From: Plasmodium malariae
Taxonomy: Eukaryota; Apicomplexa; Aconoidasida; Haemosporida; Plasmodiidae
NCBI RefSeq assembly: GCF_900090045.1
Contig: NC_041782.1
Span: 2,323,001-2,387,000, forward strand
DNA length: 64,000 nt
Reading direction: 5' to 3'
The notes under the pieces: generated by a model
What the model saw: the letters and a program-made list of their open reading frames with translations, nothing else
Told to the model about the DNA's origin: nothing
Databases searched by the model: none
Translations under genes and position numbers: made by a program
Shown here: positions 52,667 through 64,000 of the stretch, piece after piece
Layout of the letters: each line of letters starts with the position of its first letter
Numbering within the stretch: position 1 is the stretch's first letter

Positions 52667-53503
52667 ATGAAAGAAAATTTTAAGCCCCTCTTTTTTATTA
52701 AAAACATTGCATTTATCTTAATAATTTGGATATGTCATACTAAAAATAATGTAGTATTATAATAATAGTTTGTATTTCTTCTTTTGTTGCTAAGTTTTGT
52801 TATTAAGAATAAAAATTTCTTTGTATAAAAATAAATACCCATGTATATAATAAATGTTTACATTCTTTTTTTTTAGTGTAACTGTGGTAAATCAATGGAT
52901 AAAAATTATATAGATGTATATTTAGGCTAAACAACTAATAGTATACTAACAGAGAGTTCAATGAATGTATTACCTACTGTATATACATTAAGTAACGATG
53001 ATAACACAAAATTAGTCAATAAAAACAATGACGTATATAAAAATGGCAATTAGCTTATATCACGAAGAAACATAATAAAAGAAATATTATTAAAAGCAAA
53101 GAACAGAAATAAACCATCTATGCAAAGAAAATATCCTTTATTTAATATAATAGATTTATTTCTTGAAAAAGATATGTACAACCATTTAGTTAATATAGAT
53201 AAAATAAAGAATAACAAGAAAATTAATAAAGAGGCTGAAAAATTAATGATATATAGAAAGATATATTCAGGAGTTATTAAATCCTTTTTAGTTCTATTAA
53301 TAATATAATTATTTTTATATTTATTATATTTGCTTTTTAATTTTTACCCGAGATAAACATAATAATTCAATGGATATTCAGCATAAAGGAGTAATATTTT
53401 GTTAATTCCAATATTATTAGCAATTTTTGTACTTTTACTATTTGTGGAACTCTTAATTGTATCCGGTATTAATTATAGCTCAAAAAGTATTAAAAAATAT
53501 TAA
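52667..53503 (+). pseudogene. pseudogene related to the exported protein at 16138
   Basis: The leader exon 52667-52753 is intact: 29 residues (MKENFKPLFFIKNIAFILIIW..., Trp21), with another in-frame ATG at 52646. The donor is GTATTATAAT and the acceptor TTTTTTTTAG ends at 52876. Exon 2 keeps one frame but has stops TAA 52928, TAG 53051 and TAA 53306. NIDKIKNNKKIN after about 53190, a first hydrophobic segment SGVIKSFLVLLII and a last segment ILLAIFVLLLFVELLIVSGI with tail SSKSIKKY (stop 53501-53503) match the layout of the gene at 16138. Between the helices (about 53349-53400) a neighbouring frame reads sensibly (RDKHNNSMDIQHKG), suggesting two compensating indels. The export-motif position reads SILTE: Arg is lost but the acidic P5 residue is kept. 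Confidence 0.78.
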
Positions 53504-56500
53504 ATAAAAAAGCCAAATAATTCCGAAATATGTTATAAAACTGTTAATACCTGTGGTGAGAAAAACATTTGATATGGAATTAGAAGATGGAAGCATCCTT
53601 AAAAATAATATATAAATAAGTAATGTGCATACATTTACTTAATTTTTATTATAACAAATACATATACCTAACTATTTTGATATGAATTATAGAAATATAT
53701 ATTTTTAATCTTTATTGATTTTCACTGTTACTTTTTAGATAAATTTTTTTTAGAGAACTGCCTTAACGTAATTTCGTACTTTGGAGTGATATGAATAGTG
53801 TATATAAGTATTTCTTTTTACATGAAATATATATATATGTTATATGATATTTTTTTAAAAGTGCGAATTTAGTATTATTTAATTAAACTGAAAGGATATT
53901 GAATGTTCCTAATAACAAATAATAGACGTAATTTGCTTTCATATCTTTTAAGTTTTTAGTCCAAAATGATTATTTGGTGGTCTCATAAGAAAAAATGCAT
54001 TATTTCGTTTAAATTTATTCTAAATATCTTTTTTTATATATAATAAAACGAAAAGAGAATATATGCATTTTGTAAAAGTGATTTAAAATAATTTTTATTT
54101 TATATATTATTCTGATAAATTTGCTATAATATGTTTTCATCAGAAAGATGCTTTTAATATATTTTAAAAAGTTTGAATGTTTTAAATATGAAAACATAAA
54201 TATATGATAACAAAAAAATAGTTTAAAAAATGAATTATATAGTTCATTATTGATTCAGATGAATATAAATTCTTGTAAAATAATTGTATCCGGTATATTT
54301 ATAATTGTACTTCCTTAAAATGGGTTATTAATTCAATTTTATAAAAATTAGTTAAATATTTATTATAAAGTATTGTTATAAATATGAATACTACTTTAAT
54401 TGTTACCTTTTAGTTAACACTAAATATTTCATTATTCTATTAAATTATTTATTTTTACATATATATTCTATTTTGCAAAATATTTTATATTAAAATTACC
54501 GTTTGTATGAGAATCAATTTAATTATACATGGCATATTTTTATATTGGAATAATATCAATAATCCAGGTTCATACATATATTCATTTTTAATGGCATAAA
54601 TTTTTTATAATAATATATAATATATTATAACTTTTTGTTTTTTTTTCCTTTTACTGTATATGTTGAATTTTTTTATGTGCTGAATTTTATAATATAATAT
54701 AAGTATAATCAAACAAACATGTATTTTTTTTTTAATTTCATTTAAATTATCTATTTCTACAAAGCATATTATAATATAATTTAAAATTTTTTTCAAAATT
54801 AAACATGTAATATATTTACACTTGTTAACATGGATGTATTATATATTCAATTGTAAATTAAATATTTTAATAACTGAAAAAGGTATAAATGTATATAAGT
54901 TTTTTAAAATGAGAAATACATGAAACAATTTAAATTAATTTTGGTATTATTTAACTAATATAATTTATCACATCCAACATGAAAATTGTGTAACTGAATG
55001 TCCTTGTATATTCTATTTATTTATATATATATATATATTGAACCGACGTGGAAATATTGAAAATATATTATTTCAGGTTCATTGACATATTTTTAAATAT
55101 ATTAAAAATAATTTAAGCAATATAATAATGTTCATGTGTATAAGTTTTATTTATGATATAATATTTGCTGATATATGTTTTAAAATAGCTTTCTTTTTAT
55201 ATTATGTAAATAATAAAAAAAATAATTTATATATAAAATGCAGCCTCTTTTATTATCTAAGGTGCGTTAAAATAATCCATAATAGTTGTATATTAATATA
55301 AAACATTTTTCAATTTATAATAATGTTAAATTTTATACTTTTAAAAAAAATGTTACGTCAAAAATTAAATAAAAAAAAAAGAATATATGGAAATCAAACA
55401 AATAGTGAAAAAATAATAAAAGAAAAGAAACATATGAATCAGTGAATTAATACTAAGGTAAAAAGTATCAATATAATAAATTGATGCATTGATATTGACT
55501 TATGTTTGAGAAACGCAATAGTGTATTAAAGTTCGTATTTTAGCATGTAACTTGAAGAATATTTTTTACATTAATATTTTTTGAAGAAGATAACTATATG
55601 TAATGACAGAATAGTAGATTAATTCAGGATGATGCTGAACCATGTCTAACATATATCTTAACAATTACAGAAAGAAAATTTTGAATTTTTAATAAAAGTA
55701 TATATTATTCTTTTTACGTTTATTTAAATAAGTCATATGTTTATATATGGTATAATACAAAAGACGTTATAACATTTGCACATATAAATTAAAGGGGATA
55801 GTTATGTTATATATGAAACATATTAACAAAAACACTGATAATATATACATTACTACATGAATGTTTTAACGTAGATAAATACAAATTCAATACATATATA
55901 AAAGAATTGTATAATAAGGTATAATATAATTTATTAATAATATATATGTAATTGATATTTTCTAACAAATTAACTATTTTATGGTACGTTATATAAATTA
56001 AAGGAATAGAATTATATAGTTCTGATATTGTTATATTTAAGCATTATGTTGTGTAAGTGCAATAAACATATATTACCAACGAATATTGTCAATATATTTA
56101 GAATCTAATATTTCCATTTGAAAAATATATAAACAATAACGGAATACGTATGAATGAAAAATAAAGCATTATGAATAAGGTAGGAATAAATGTATATAAC
56201 AATATACAATTAACAGTTTAATTACATTACACAATTTTGCATGCACGAACTTGTAGATCCATTAGTAAAAGATTAATTAAAATATATAATCAGCTGTAGC
56301 AGGAATATTAAAATGTTAATAAAAATTGTGGAATTATTGTAATAAAATTCCTATAGAGAACACTTAGTAGTTTTTTATTATTTCTCAAAAAACCTTATTA
56401 CTATATATTATTATGGTCTTAATAATGTATCAAATTATAAAAATATTATAACAGTATAAAAGATTATCAACCAAATATTAGCACTTAATATTATATGAAA

Positions 56501-58176
56501 TTTATAATTAAATAGAAAAATGTTGAAGGACAAATATGTATATATAGTAGGTAAAATTCACGTATCACTTAGGAGTATAACACAGAAATAATTAAATAAA
56601 TTAAAAAAAAAAAAAGATTTCAAAGTTTCATACTTCGTTTTATGAAAATATAAAATATATAGAAAGTGAAATTTTAAGTTTTCATTTATGAGACTATTAA
56701 AAATGTAAATTTCAATAAATATTAAATAAGAATCTTATAAAATTAGCAATAACTTCATATATAAAGTAATGAAATAAAAACATAATTATTGTAGTTTTTG
56801 TGATATTATTTTTTTTAATTCAAAAATTGTTATACATTTAATAATTTTCGTTCTTATTTTAATTTATTATTTTTCTTTCTTTTTTTGAAAGAAAAACATG
56901 AAATATTTTTTATGTGATTAGAATAACATTTTGTACTTATAATTATTTTATAATTGTTAATTACTGTGTTATATACTAAGCATAATAAAAAAATTATATC
57001 ATATCCTTTATTTGTTACTAATTATAATTTTTAAATAAAACAATTTATGTTTCTTTTATATATTACATTATTTTTTTAATATATATCATATGTTATATGT
57101 GCATGTAAAATAAGAAAAAAAAAAAAAAATATATGTAATAAAATATTTATAAGAAAAATTAATGAATGCATGATTTTCGTAACATTCAATTTTATTGTAT
57201 TACATTATATAAAAATAATATAACATATAATATTTATTTGTAAATACATTTCAATTCAAATATTCCTGTTATTACAATTTTATGTAGTACATATTTAACA
57301 ATACTAAATTTTATTTTTTTTTGTTTTTGTTTACATAAATATAAATATTTTTGTCGTATGAAAAATTAGAGAATTTATAAATCAATTATAGATTTATTAT
57401 AATATGTATTACATAATATACGATTTATATAATATTGTGTATTTATGATACAGAAACATAAGGCGTTAATATGTATCATCTTTTTAAAATATAAACATGA
57501 TCATAAATTATATTGTATATTAAGAACATAATATTGAAACGTTCAATATATTTTAGTTACATATTCTTTTTAGTTATAATCATTATCTTATTATTTGTAT
57601 GATGGAATGCTATTCTTTTAAATATTAATTTTTTCAGTTATTTTCATAATTAAAAGAGGTAAATTATAAGAACGATATTTTTTAAAACAAATTCTGTGTT
57701 ACTTAGAGCATTAATAATTAGAAAAAATAATTTAAATCAATAATTATCGTCATAATACATGATAGTTTGTAATCTACCTACATTCTATACCTTGTATTAT
57801 TTAAATAAACCTTATATTAGAAAATACTTAGGTACAATTTTGTTTTTTTTTAAATACTAAATACAGTATTCCTAATAAAACTACTATAAAATAATTAATA
57901 CATTTTGAAAATTTATAAGTGCAATATAATTACATTGTTTTAATGAAAATTATGTTTTTCTAGAAAAAATTAAGTTGAAAATTTTATAATATATTTAAAA
58001 TTTATTTTTTCTTTGACTCTAATGTAAAAAATAGTATATTTTACTGTATTTATACGAAAAACAAAAAATAAAATAATTAGGAAAATAAATAAATATTTCC
58101 TTTATAATTATAAGAAAATTATATTGTTGTTGTTTGTATCCTTGCTGAACATATTAAAATTTTATTGATCTATATC
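53504..58176. other. non-coding AT-rich intergenic DNA
   Basis: It contains a shared 3' segment near 53955-53985 (TAGTCCAAAATGATTATTTG) and the shared 5' block at 57730-57815. The open frames at 54015-54197 and 54605-54796 (minus) are AT artefacts. No coding relic was identified. Confidence 0.5.
57730..57815 (+). repeat. shared 5' block upstream of gene M
   Basis: TAATCTACCTACATTCTATA followed by CCTTGTATTAT matches the other 5' blocks. The distance to the ATG at 58177 is about 406 bp. Confidence 0.6.
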
Positions 58177-58985
58177 ATGGAACAAAAAATTAAGTCACTC
58201 TTTTTTATTAAAACTAATACTTTTATTATTCTAACTTGGATATTTTATCTTTACAATGACATGGTATGATAATATTTTTTAAGATATTTTGTATTTTTTA
58301 TTTTGTCCACTTCTTATTTTTATTAATATCATAACTTAGACTATAATTTTTTCTTTTTTTAAATAATAATTATTCTTTTTTTATTTAGAGTACGTTTAGT
58401 AAGTTTGTAGGAGGGTACAATATTGAGCGAATATTAGATATAAAGAGTTTTAGATTACTAGCAGAATTTAGTCAATATAGGGACTCAAGGAATATAAACT
58501 TAAAAGGAATAATACATGAAAATGATGAGAACGAAGAAGAAGTTATAACTAACAGTAATATATGTGACAAAATAAAAAATAAACAATCAAGTAAAAGTTC
58601 ATTATATAAGAAGCAATTCAATAAAGGATATATCAGGCAGAGAATGTTGAAATATAGGGGCAAATACTTAACTCTCTTTGAAAGAAAATTATTCAAACAT
58701 CTTGATTATATAGATTTTATTAGAAAAAATCCGTCAATTACTAATAAGTCCTGCAAAAAGATATTATTTAAGGAGTACGTATTACTAATATATTTACCTT
58801 TTTTATTAGTTTCTTATGGATTAATATTACCAATAATTCCATATTTGTACACACATGTAATTAACTTTTACAAAAAATTATATTGCGTGTTCATTCTCAT
58901 ATTATTTGCCATTTTTGAATTAGGAATTGTTTACATGTTTGTAAAAATTAAAAAGCATAGGAGAATTATGAAGAGAAGAGGGTAA
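58177..58985 (+). CDS. short fam-l-like exported protein with full RxLxE motif
   Basis: Leader exon 58177-58263 encodes 29 residues (MEQKIKSLFFIKTNTFIILTW..., Trp21). The donor is GTATGATAAT and the acceptor TTATTTAG ends at 58388. Exon 2 is 58389-58985, phase 0, beginning STFSKFVGGYN. It has no ATG, GTG or TTG in frame before 58644, so the first 85 residues of the exon are easily missed. The product is about 227 aa. RLLAE at 51-55 is the only complete RxLxE export motif in an intact gene here. An acidic run ENDENEEE at 73-80 is unusual. FERKLFKHLDYIDFIRKN at 126-143 and SITNKSCKK are diverged fam-l blocks. TM1 is at about 159-180 and TM2 at about 192-215, but the roughly 55-residue loop of typical fam-l is reduced to about a dozen residues. 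The tail KKHRRIMKRRG is basic. It is probably a short fam-l lineage; a distinct sister family is possible. Confidence 0.85.
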
Positions 58986-61523
58986 AATGAGTAAAAAGTA
59001 ATAATATTCTTTTTGTAGAGTACAATTTTATATGAATTTATAACCGTAATATATATGTAGTCATATACATAATAAGCATATTTTCTAATTTTCATAATTG
59101 AACTTACATATATAGGCATCTTTTATGCAAGATATTAAAAAATTTGTTCAAATTTTTCAGATGAATTTGAATATTTTTGTGCTTTTCAAATTATAATTTA
59201 ACGTATTGTTACATCTTAATTAAATGTTGTGGTTTAATATTTATATTTGTGTAATTAAATAGCTTTTTATAAGAAATATATGTTTGTGTGTTAAAATTAA
59301 TGTATAATAGTACACTTAACACATATTTATTTAAAGATTTAATTTATATTTAAAATAAAAAATAATTGTTTCAGTTTTTTATATTGTTGTACGACAAAAT
59401 AATTATTTGTTGAATTAATTTATATTGGATCATTATTTGTTAGAAATTAAAAATAATTGCATCTTGTTTTGTATATGATGAAATGAAGTAAAAGTATTTT
59501 GCTGCACATATATATATATATATATATTTATTTATTTACTTAAAAGTAACCCAATATATTTTATACAAAATAAATTTTAAGAAAACTTAGTTATAAATAT
59601 ATTTATTGTAATATTCTCCTTAGAGAATATACAGTTTATTTATCATCCTGTATAAAGGAATACATAATTATATAATATAATAATATCTTTGTTATATTTG
59701 AGTTATTTATAATTGTTTAATATTATCGGAATTCTATATATTCACAATAAAATGAAGAGTTAAAACCAATTATTGTGTTATTATTGTTACGTACTGTAGT
59801 TTTAATTATATATTAAGTAAACTGAATGAATATGTATTATATTAACAATATATCAATAAATATACTTTATATAGTTTTTATGATATATGTCAATGGAAAG
59901 CTAAATTATTGAATTAGATGCAATCATACATTAACAGTTTTTATGTATAAATTGTAATTTTTCTTTATCGTCATAGAAAATTTTAAATATATGTATATAC
60001 TTGTAAGAAGATAAAATTATCATTAAGGGATAATAGAACTAAATGGATATTTTCTACAGTCTTTTCTTTTTGTGTTGGCATTTAGTTATATATTTGTAAA
60101 ATATTTTATTGTTGTCTATAAATATATTCAGTAAAAATTTAACCTTATTTTAAAAATATATAAAAATACAAAAAGTTTAAATTGATAATTTCTATTTCTA
60201 TAATATTTATAACTCCAAATTTTTAAATATGTGTAAAAAAAAAAAGGATTTCTTTTTTTATATATAATTTATAAACATGAGTTTATTTTTTGTGTTCAAT
60301 TTATGAATAAGGGATAGCAGTCATATATTGTATAATATCATCAAGATTGTATATAGTGCATTATTATACATAAGTATTTCTATCTTTTTCTAAATAATAA
60401 GAATATACTTATAATTCGTTAATTTATGATTTTGTATTACTTAATTATTCATTTTATTCTATTTTACAAAAATTATATGGATATGTAAGAAAAAGTAAAT
60501 AGTTAACAAAAAAGTATATGTATATATATTATAAATCGAATTAAATAGATGAAGTATAATATGAAGGACATAGTTATATTATTATATTTTCACCAGAATT
60601 ACTCTATACCTTTTTTGTTTTTTCTTTTTTTTAATATCATTCGTTCTCAATAAATATATTTAATTAAAAAAAATCTATAATGAATATAAGATATAAATAT
60701 GAAAAATTTTCACTTTAACATAATGCTATAAATCATACATAACTAAAAATTATACCATACAAAAATTACATTAAACAAGTAAAAAAGAAATATTTATTTA
60801 ACAATAAATTATATATTGTTTCATACATCACAGAGTATATTATAAATTCAATTTAATAAATATATTAAGTAACATGAAAAATTGTACATATTATGATTAT
60901 TATAACTAAATATGTTTTATTAAATATTTCCTTTATAATTTATTGTTAATACTACTGTATTGTTATAATAATATACTTTTTACTAGGAAATATTAGTATT
61001 TCCTGGAGATAAAATTTATAAAATTAGAATTATTATTAAGAAAACTTCAATGGAAATAGTAAATATTCTGTTAATATAAAGTATAATATATTATATATGT
61101 TCTGAACTTTCTATACTCAATTTATTCCATATTATATATAAAATCAATACATAGAAATATTAAGAAATAATGCATTTTTTTTTGTTAACTCTATTTTTAA
61201 AATGATTCACAAAAATACAATATATTTGATGCATTACATATAACTATATATTTTAATACTTGTGAGTACATTAAAATTATTTTATTTTAATGTAAGTCTT
61301 TTTTTTTTTTTAATTTTAAGAAAAAAACTGTATAATACGCGTTTAATGTTATTTTTCTTTGCCAATATTGTGAAATGCATTATAGTTATATTTTATTAAG
61401 TTTGTGTGAATAAATAAAAAATAATTTTAAAATTAAATATAGTTTGTCTTATCATTAGAAGTATAATATATTATTATTAATTTTTTCTTTACTGAATATA
61501 TTGGAGTATTAAATATTTTATAA
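58986..61523. other. non-coding AT-rich intergenic DNA
   Basis: The shared 3' block at about 59450-59510 (GCATCTTGTTTTG, then AGTATTTTGCTG) closely matches the one at 13590-13645. A TA run follows at about 59507-59527. The shared 5' block for the next gene is at 61035-61140. No coding sequence was seen. Confidence 0.55.
61035..61140 (+). repeat. shared 5' block upstream of fam-m pseudogene
   Basis: A weaker match to the common block (TTCTGAACTTTCTATACTCA), at about 412 bp before the ATG at 61524. Confidence 0.45.
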
Positions 61524-62420
61524 ATGAAACGAAAAATTAATATACTCTTCTCTGTTAAACTTTCTACTTTTATCCTTTTAATATGGATATGGCATTTTTA
61601 CCATGGCGGGGTATAATAATATTATTGGATTATATTTTCCTTACGAATAATTTCTTTGTTTTATTTATAATAATATTATTCTTAACAACTGGATTATTTA
61701 TTATTTTAAAAAAATAATGTTTATATCATTTTTTTAGATAGGACCAAACGAATCCTTCAACAAAAACTTCAAAGTTAGTAGAAAAGTGAATATATATAAT
61801 TATTTATTACTAGCGAAATATAAACAGAATAAGGATTTAAATATCATAGAGTTAGATGAAGATATAGAAAAAAAATTGGGGAACGCGATGAAAAAGCTAT
61901 ATATAATAATGAAAAGTTGTTAAGAGAGAAAAGGAAAAAATCTAATAGATATACATTAAATAAAGCACAATTCTAAACAGAAGTCGCTGATTATAATAAT
62001 AGAACTTTTGACGGAATATATTTTCATTTTGCAAAGAAGTTGTTAATGAAAAATGTTTATGATTATTTTGTAGAAAAAAACAGATGAATTAGAGATATAA
62101 CTAAAAAATAAAATAAAATTTAGAAATTACAGATTTGGAACTGCTACATTTTTTTTTTTCTTCTAGTAGGAATAGGATTTCCCATATTACGTGTACTTGA
62201 GTTATCAGGTAAGCATGATAAATATACGCCATTTGAAACTTGCTGGAATTTTATAAGTAGAATACTTAGAGGTGAAGTAAATAGTTTAAAAATAAAATAT
62301 TTTTATATAATAGCATTCGGCATTCTTATGATTATATTTGCTGTAGTACTTATAAAATCGACTGCTAAAATATTACAAAATAATGAAAAATATAAAAAAA
62401 TAAAGTTCATAGATGTATAA
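61524..62420 (+). pseudogene. fam-m: fam-m pseudogene, several lesions
   Basis: The leader exon 61524-61610 is open: 29 residues (MKRKINILFSVKLSTFILLIW..., Trp21). The donor is GTATAATAAT and the acceptor TTTTTTTAG ends at 61737. Exon 2 starts at 61738. The export-motif position reads YLLLAK, so its Arg has become Leu. The frame shifts near 61880, then continues with YTLNKAQF, a TAA at 61974 where fam-m has Tyr, TEVADYNN and FDGIYFHFAKK, a TGA at 62085, and further slips in the A run near 62105 and the T run near 62150. TM1 (LLVGIGFPIL), TM2 (around FGILMIIFAVVLIK) and the tail LQNNEKYKKIKF are still readable, ending at TAA 62418-62420. It is more decayed than the fam-m copy at 43716. It follows the fam-l-like gene at 58177 on the same strand. 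Confidence 0.87.
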
Positions 62421-64000
62421 AATGAATAATAAGGGATATGTATTTTCATGTAATGGAGTAATTAATATGAAGACATATCTTTAATGTTTTTAGAGATATA
62501 GCCTAAAAAACATATATATATTTAGTTTAATATTATAAAAGAATGTAGATATAGTTGTTCTTTTTGATACATAGCAGTATAAAGATGTATTCTTCGTTTA
62601 TATATGAATATGAACATTTTGATGATTTCCAATCGTATTTAATGTATTATATAGGTGTAAAAAGGAACATTTGGTATGATATATGCATTTCTTCATTTAA
62701 ATATATTTCTATGGAAAAAATACATGTTTACTTCAAAATGTATCTATAATAGCACCATTATAATCATTTTATGGAACTCGGATCATATATATTTGAACAA
62801 AATAATGGCGCTTTATAATTTATATTTTGTTATGGTTTAAAATGATTATTATTTAATGTAGACAAAAATTGTATTATTGGATGTAAATTAACAATTAACA
62901 TATCTTATTTCTATATTATGAAAATTAGTAAATGCAATATATTATATTGATATATATACATTTTACTCAAAAAACAACATAATATATATTATATAAATAA
63001 TTTTTGTTAAAAATACATAATAAAATATATTTATCTCTTAATACTTTTTTAAAAAAACTTGGTTTATATTTTTTATGGTATATATAAGGAACTATAAATA
63101 TGAATAAAATAATATCTTTTATAATGGGTTTCTTAAATTGAGGTTTGTAGTTAATATGTTAATTTTATTTTATTTTCCATTTTACTTTATTTTATTAGAT
63201 TATGTTTATTACTAAACATACAATTAATTATTATTTAAAAATAAAACTCTTAATCTTAAAATTAAAAAAAATTGCATTATTTATTTATATACATAAAAAA
63301 AAAAAAAAAAGCAGTTGAAAAAAAAACATTATGAATGTTAATATTTTTTTATTTAAATTTTATATTTTTAATATACCAATAAAAGAAATTTTTTTATATG
63401 GCATATAGTATTAAAAATATGTTGGATTCTTACATGAAATAAGTAAATAATTTTTATATATGAACTCTATTAAAAGAATTTTAATCTGGTAGTGCTTAAG
63501 CAAATTCATAAGTAAATTTCGCTTTGTCATTTTTTTTTGTTGTACCACTTATTCAGTACATAATTTATATACGTAAATAATACGATAAAATTAAAAAAAA
63601 TGTATTAAAAAAATACAAATATGTAGTGTTTTTATATTCATTAGAAGTATGAGCAACTTTTTGAGCACTTCATTCAATACAAAATTTTTGATTACTGTAA
63701 TAAATTGGTTACAAAAAATTATATTAACTACCTCCTTATCATAAAAATATTTGAAGTCGTCCTTTCTATATGAACGTGCCAATGTATCCATAATGTGTTA
63801 TAATATCAATATTATTTATTTTTTCCTTAATTAGTATGATTTGGACATTGTATATAATCAGAAAAAATTTGCATCTAAATTAATAAGTTAAATTCATATT
63901 TATAGTATATTTCAAAGTGTACATGATTATACGCAATAATTAGAGTTATAAAGTATTATAAAATTTCTAATTCACAAACTATTACAGTATCTGAAATTTT
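62421..64000. other. non-coding AT-rich DNA with a possible minus-strand exon at the end
   Basis: The 3' flank of the fam-m pseudogene is followed by A/T tracts. An open frame at 62555-62749 has mildly protein-like composition but sits in the 3' flank and has no supporting signal. The only other item is the exon candidate at 63732-63791. Confidence 0.5.
63732..63791 (-). other. possible short exon, minus strand
   Basis: Twenty codons from an ATG (MDTLARSYRKDDFKYFYDKE) end exactly at a GTAGTT donor-like site and are less AT-rich than the surroundings. RSYRKDDFKYFYD faintly recalls the RYCRNDDFKFIKK block of the gene at 48129. No second exon with matching phase was found below it, so it may be an orphan relic or chance. 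Confidence 0.2.

Noticed and set aside
58472..59119. Minus-strand frames (58472-58696 and 58931-59119)
   Set aside because: Antisense shadows of the gene at 58177 and its 3' flank.
62555..62749. 64-codon plus-strand frame after the fam-m pseudogene
   Set aside because: Composition is mildly protein-like, but it lies in the 3' flank, opens at a non-ATG codon and has no motif, leader or splice signal.
1..64000. Telomere repeats, tRNA, rRNA, CRISPR or transposon
   Set aside because: No Plasmodium telomere repeat array, cloverleaf-like sequence, spaced direct repeats or transposase-like frame was seen; low-complexity TA and homopolymer runs explain the apparent repeats.

Overview
The window is extremely AT-rich throughout (long A and T tracts, TA microsatellites). 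It carries short, intron-containing genes spread thinly in non-coding DNA. This is typical of a malaria parasite subtelomere. Two gene families point to Plasmodium malariae or a close relative: fam-l (tail block FKELDYxDFLKNNRTISDK plus a C-terminal KKVKKYEKIKFRKR) and fam-m (YYTEVIDYNNG...FDGKHFHF). No rRNA, tRNA, telomere repeat, CRISPR or bacterial-type element was seen.

Layout: about 4.2 kb of non-coding DNA comes first. Then one exported-protein gene lies on the minus strand (4254-5073), followed by a badly decayed plus-strand coding relic (about 7881-8639). From 12 kb to the end every recognised gene is on the plus strand: fam-l pseudogene (12098-13129), two-TM exported protein C (16138-16940), fam-l (23009-23965), exported protein F (28276-29044), tandem paralogues G and H (32739-33635, 35261-36156), fam-l (39256-40219), fam-m with one frameshift (43716-44594), exported protein K, paralogue of F (48129-48974), pseudogene L, paralogue of C (52667-53503), short fam-l-like gene M (58177-58985), fam-m pseudogene N (61524-62420). 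A small signal-peptide-like ORF on the minus strand (45274-45531) is a weaker candidate.

All the recognised plus-strand genes share one architecture: a hydrophobic leader exon of 29 codons (25 in G), usually with Trp at position 21; a phase-0 intron of about 120-160 bp starting GTAT or GTAC; an R-x-L-like (PEXEL-type) motif whose Arg is normally residue 52; a Lys/Asn-rich middle; and two C-terminal transmembrane helices with a basic tail. The second exons fall into several unrelated families, so one export cassette appears to drive different cargo. Flanks are also shared: a 5' block about 400-420 bp before the start codon and a 3' block about 430-490 bp after the stop recur around many genes, and several neighbours are spaced at about 4.4-4.5 kb. 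The array therefore looks like repeated duplication of a gene-plus-flanks unit, with some copies decaying.

Function is inferred only: such proteins are thought to be exported into, or displayed on, the host red cell or parasite surface. Exon boundaries were placed by eye from splice signals and family pattern.
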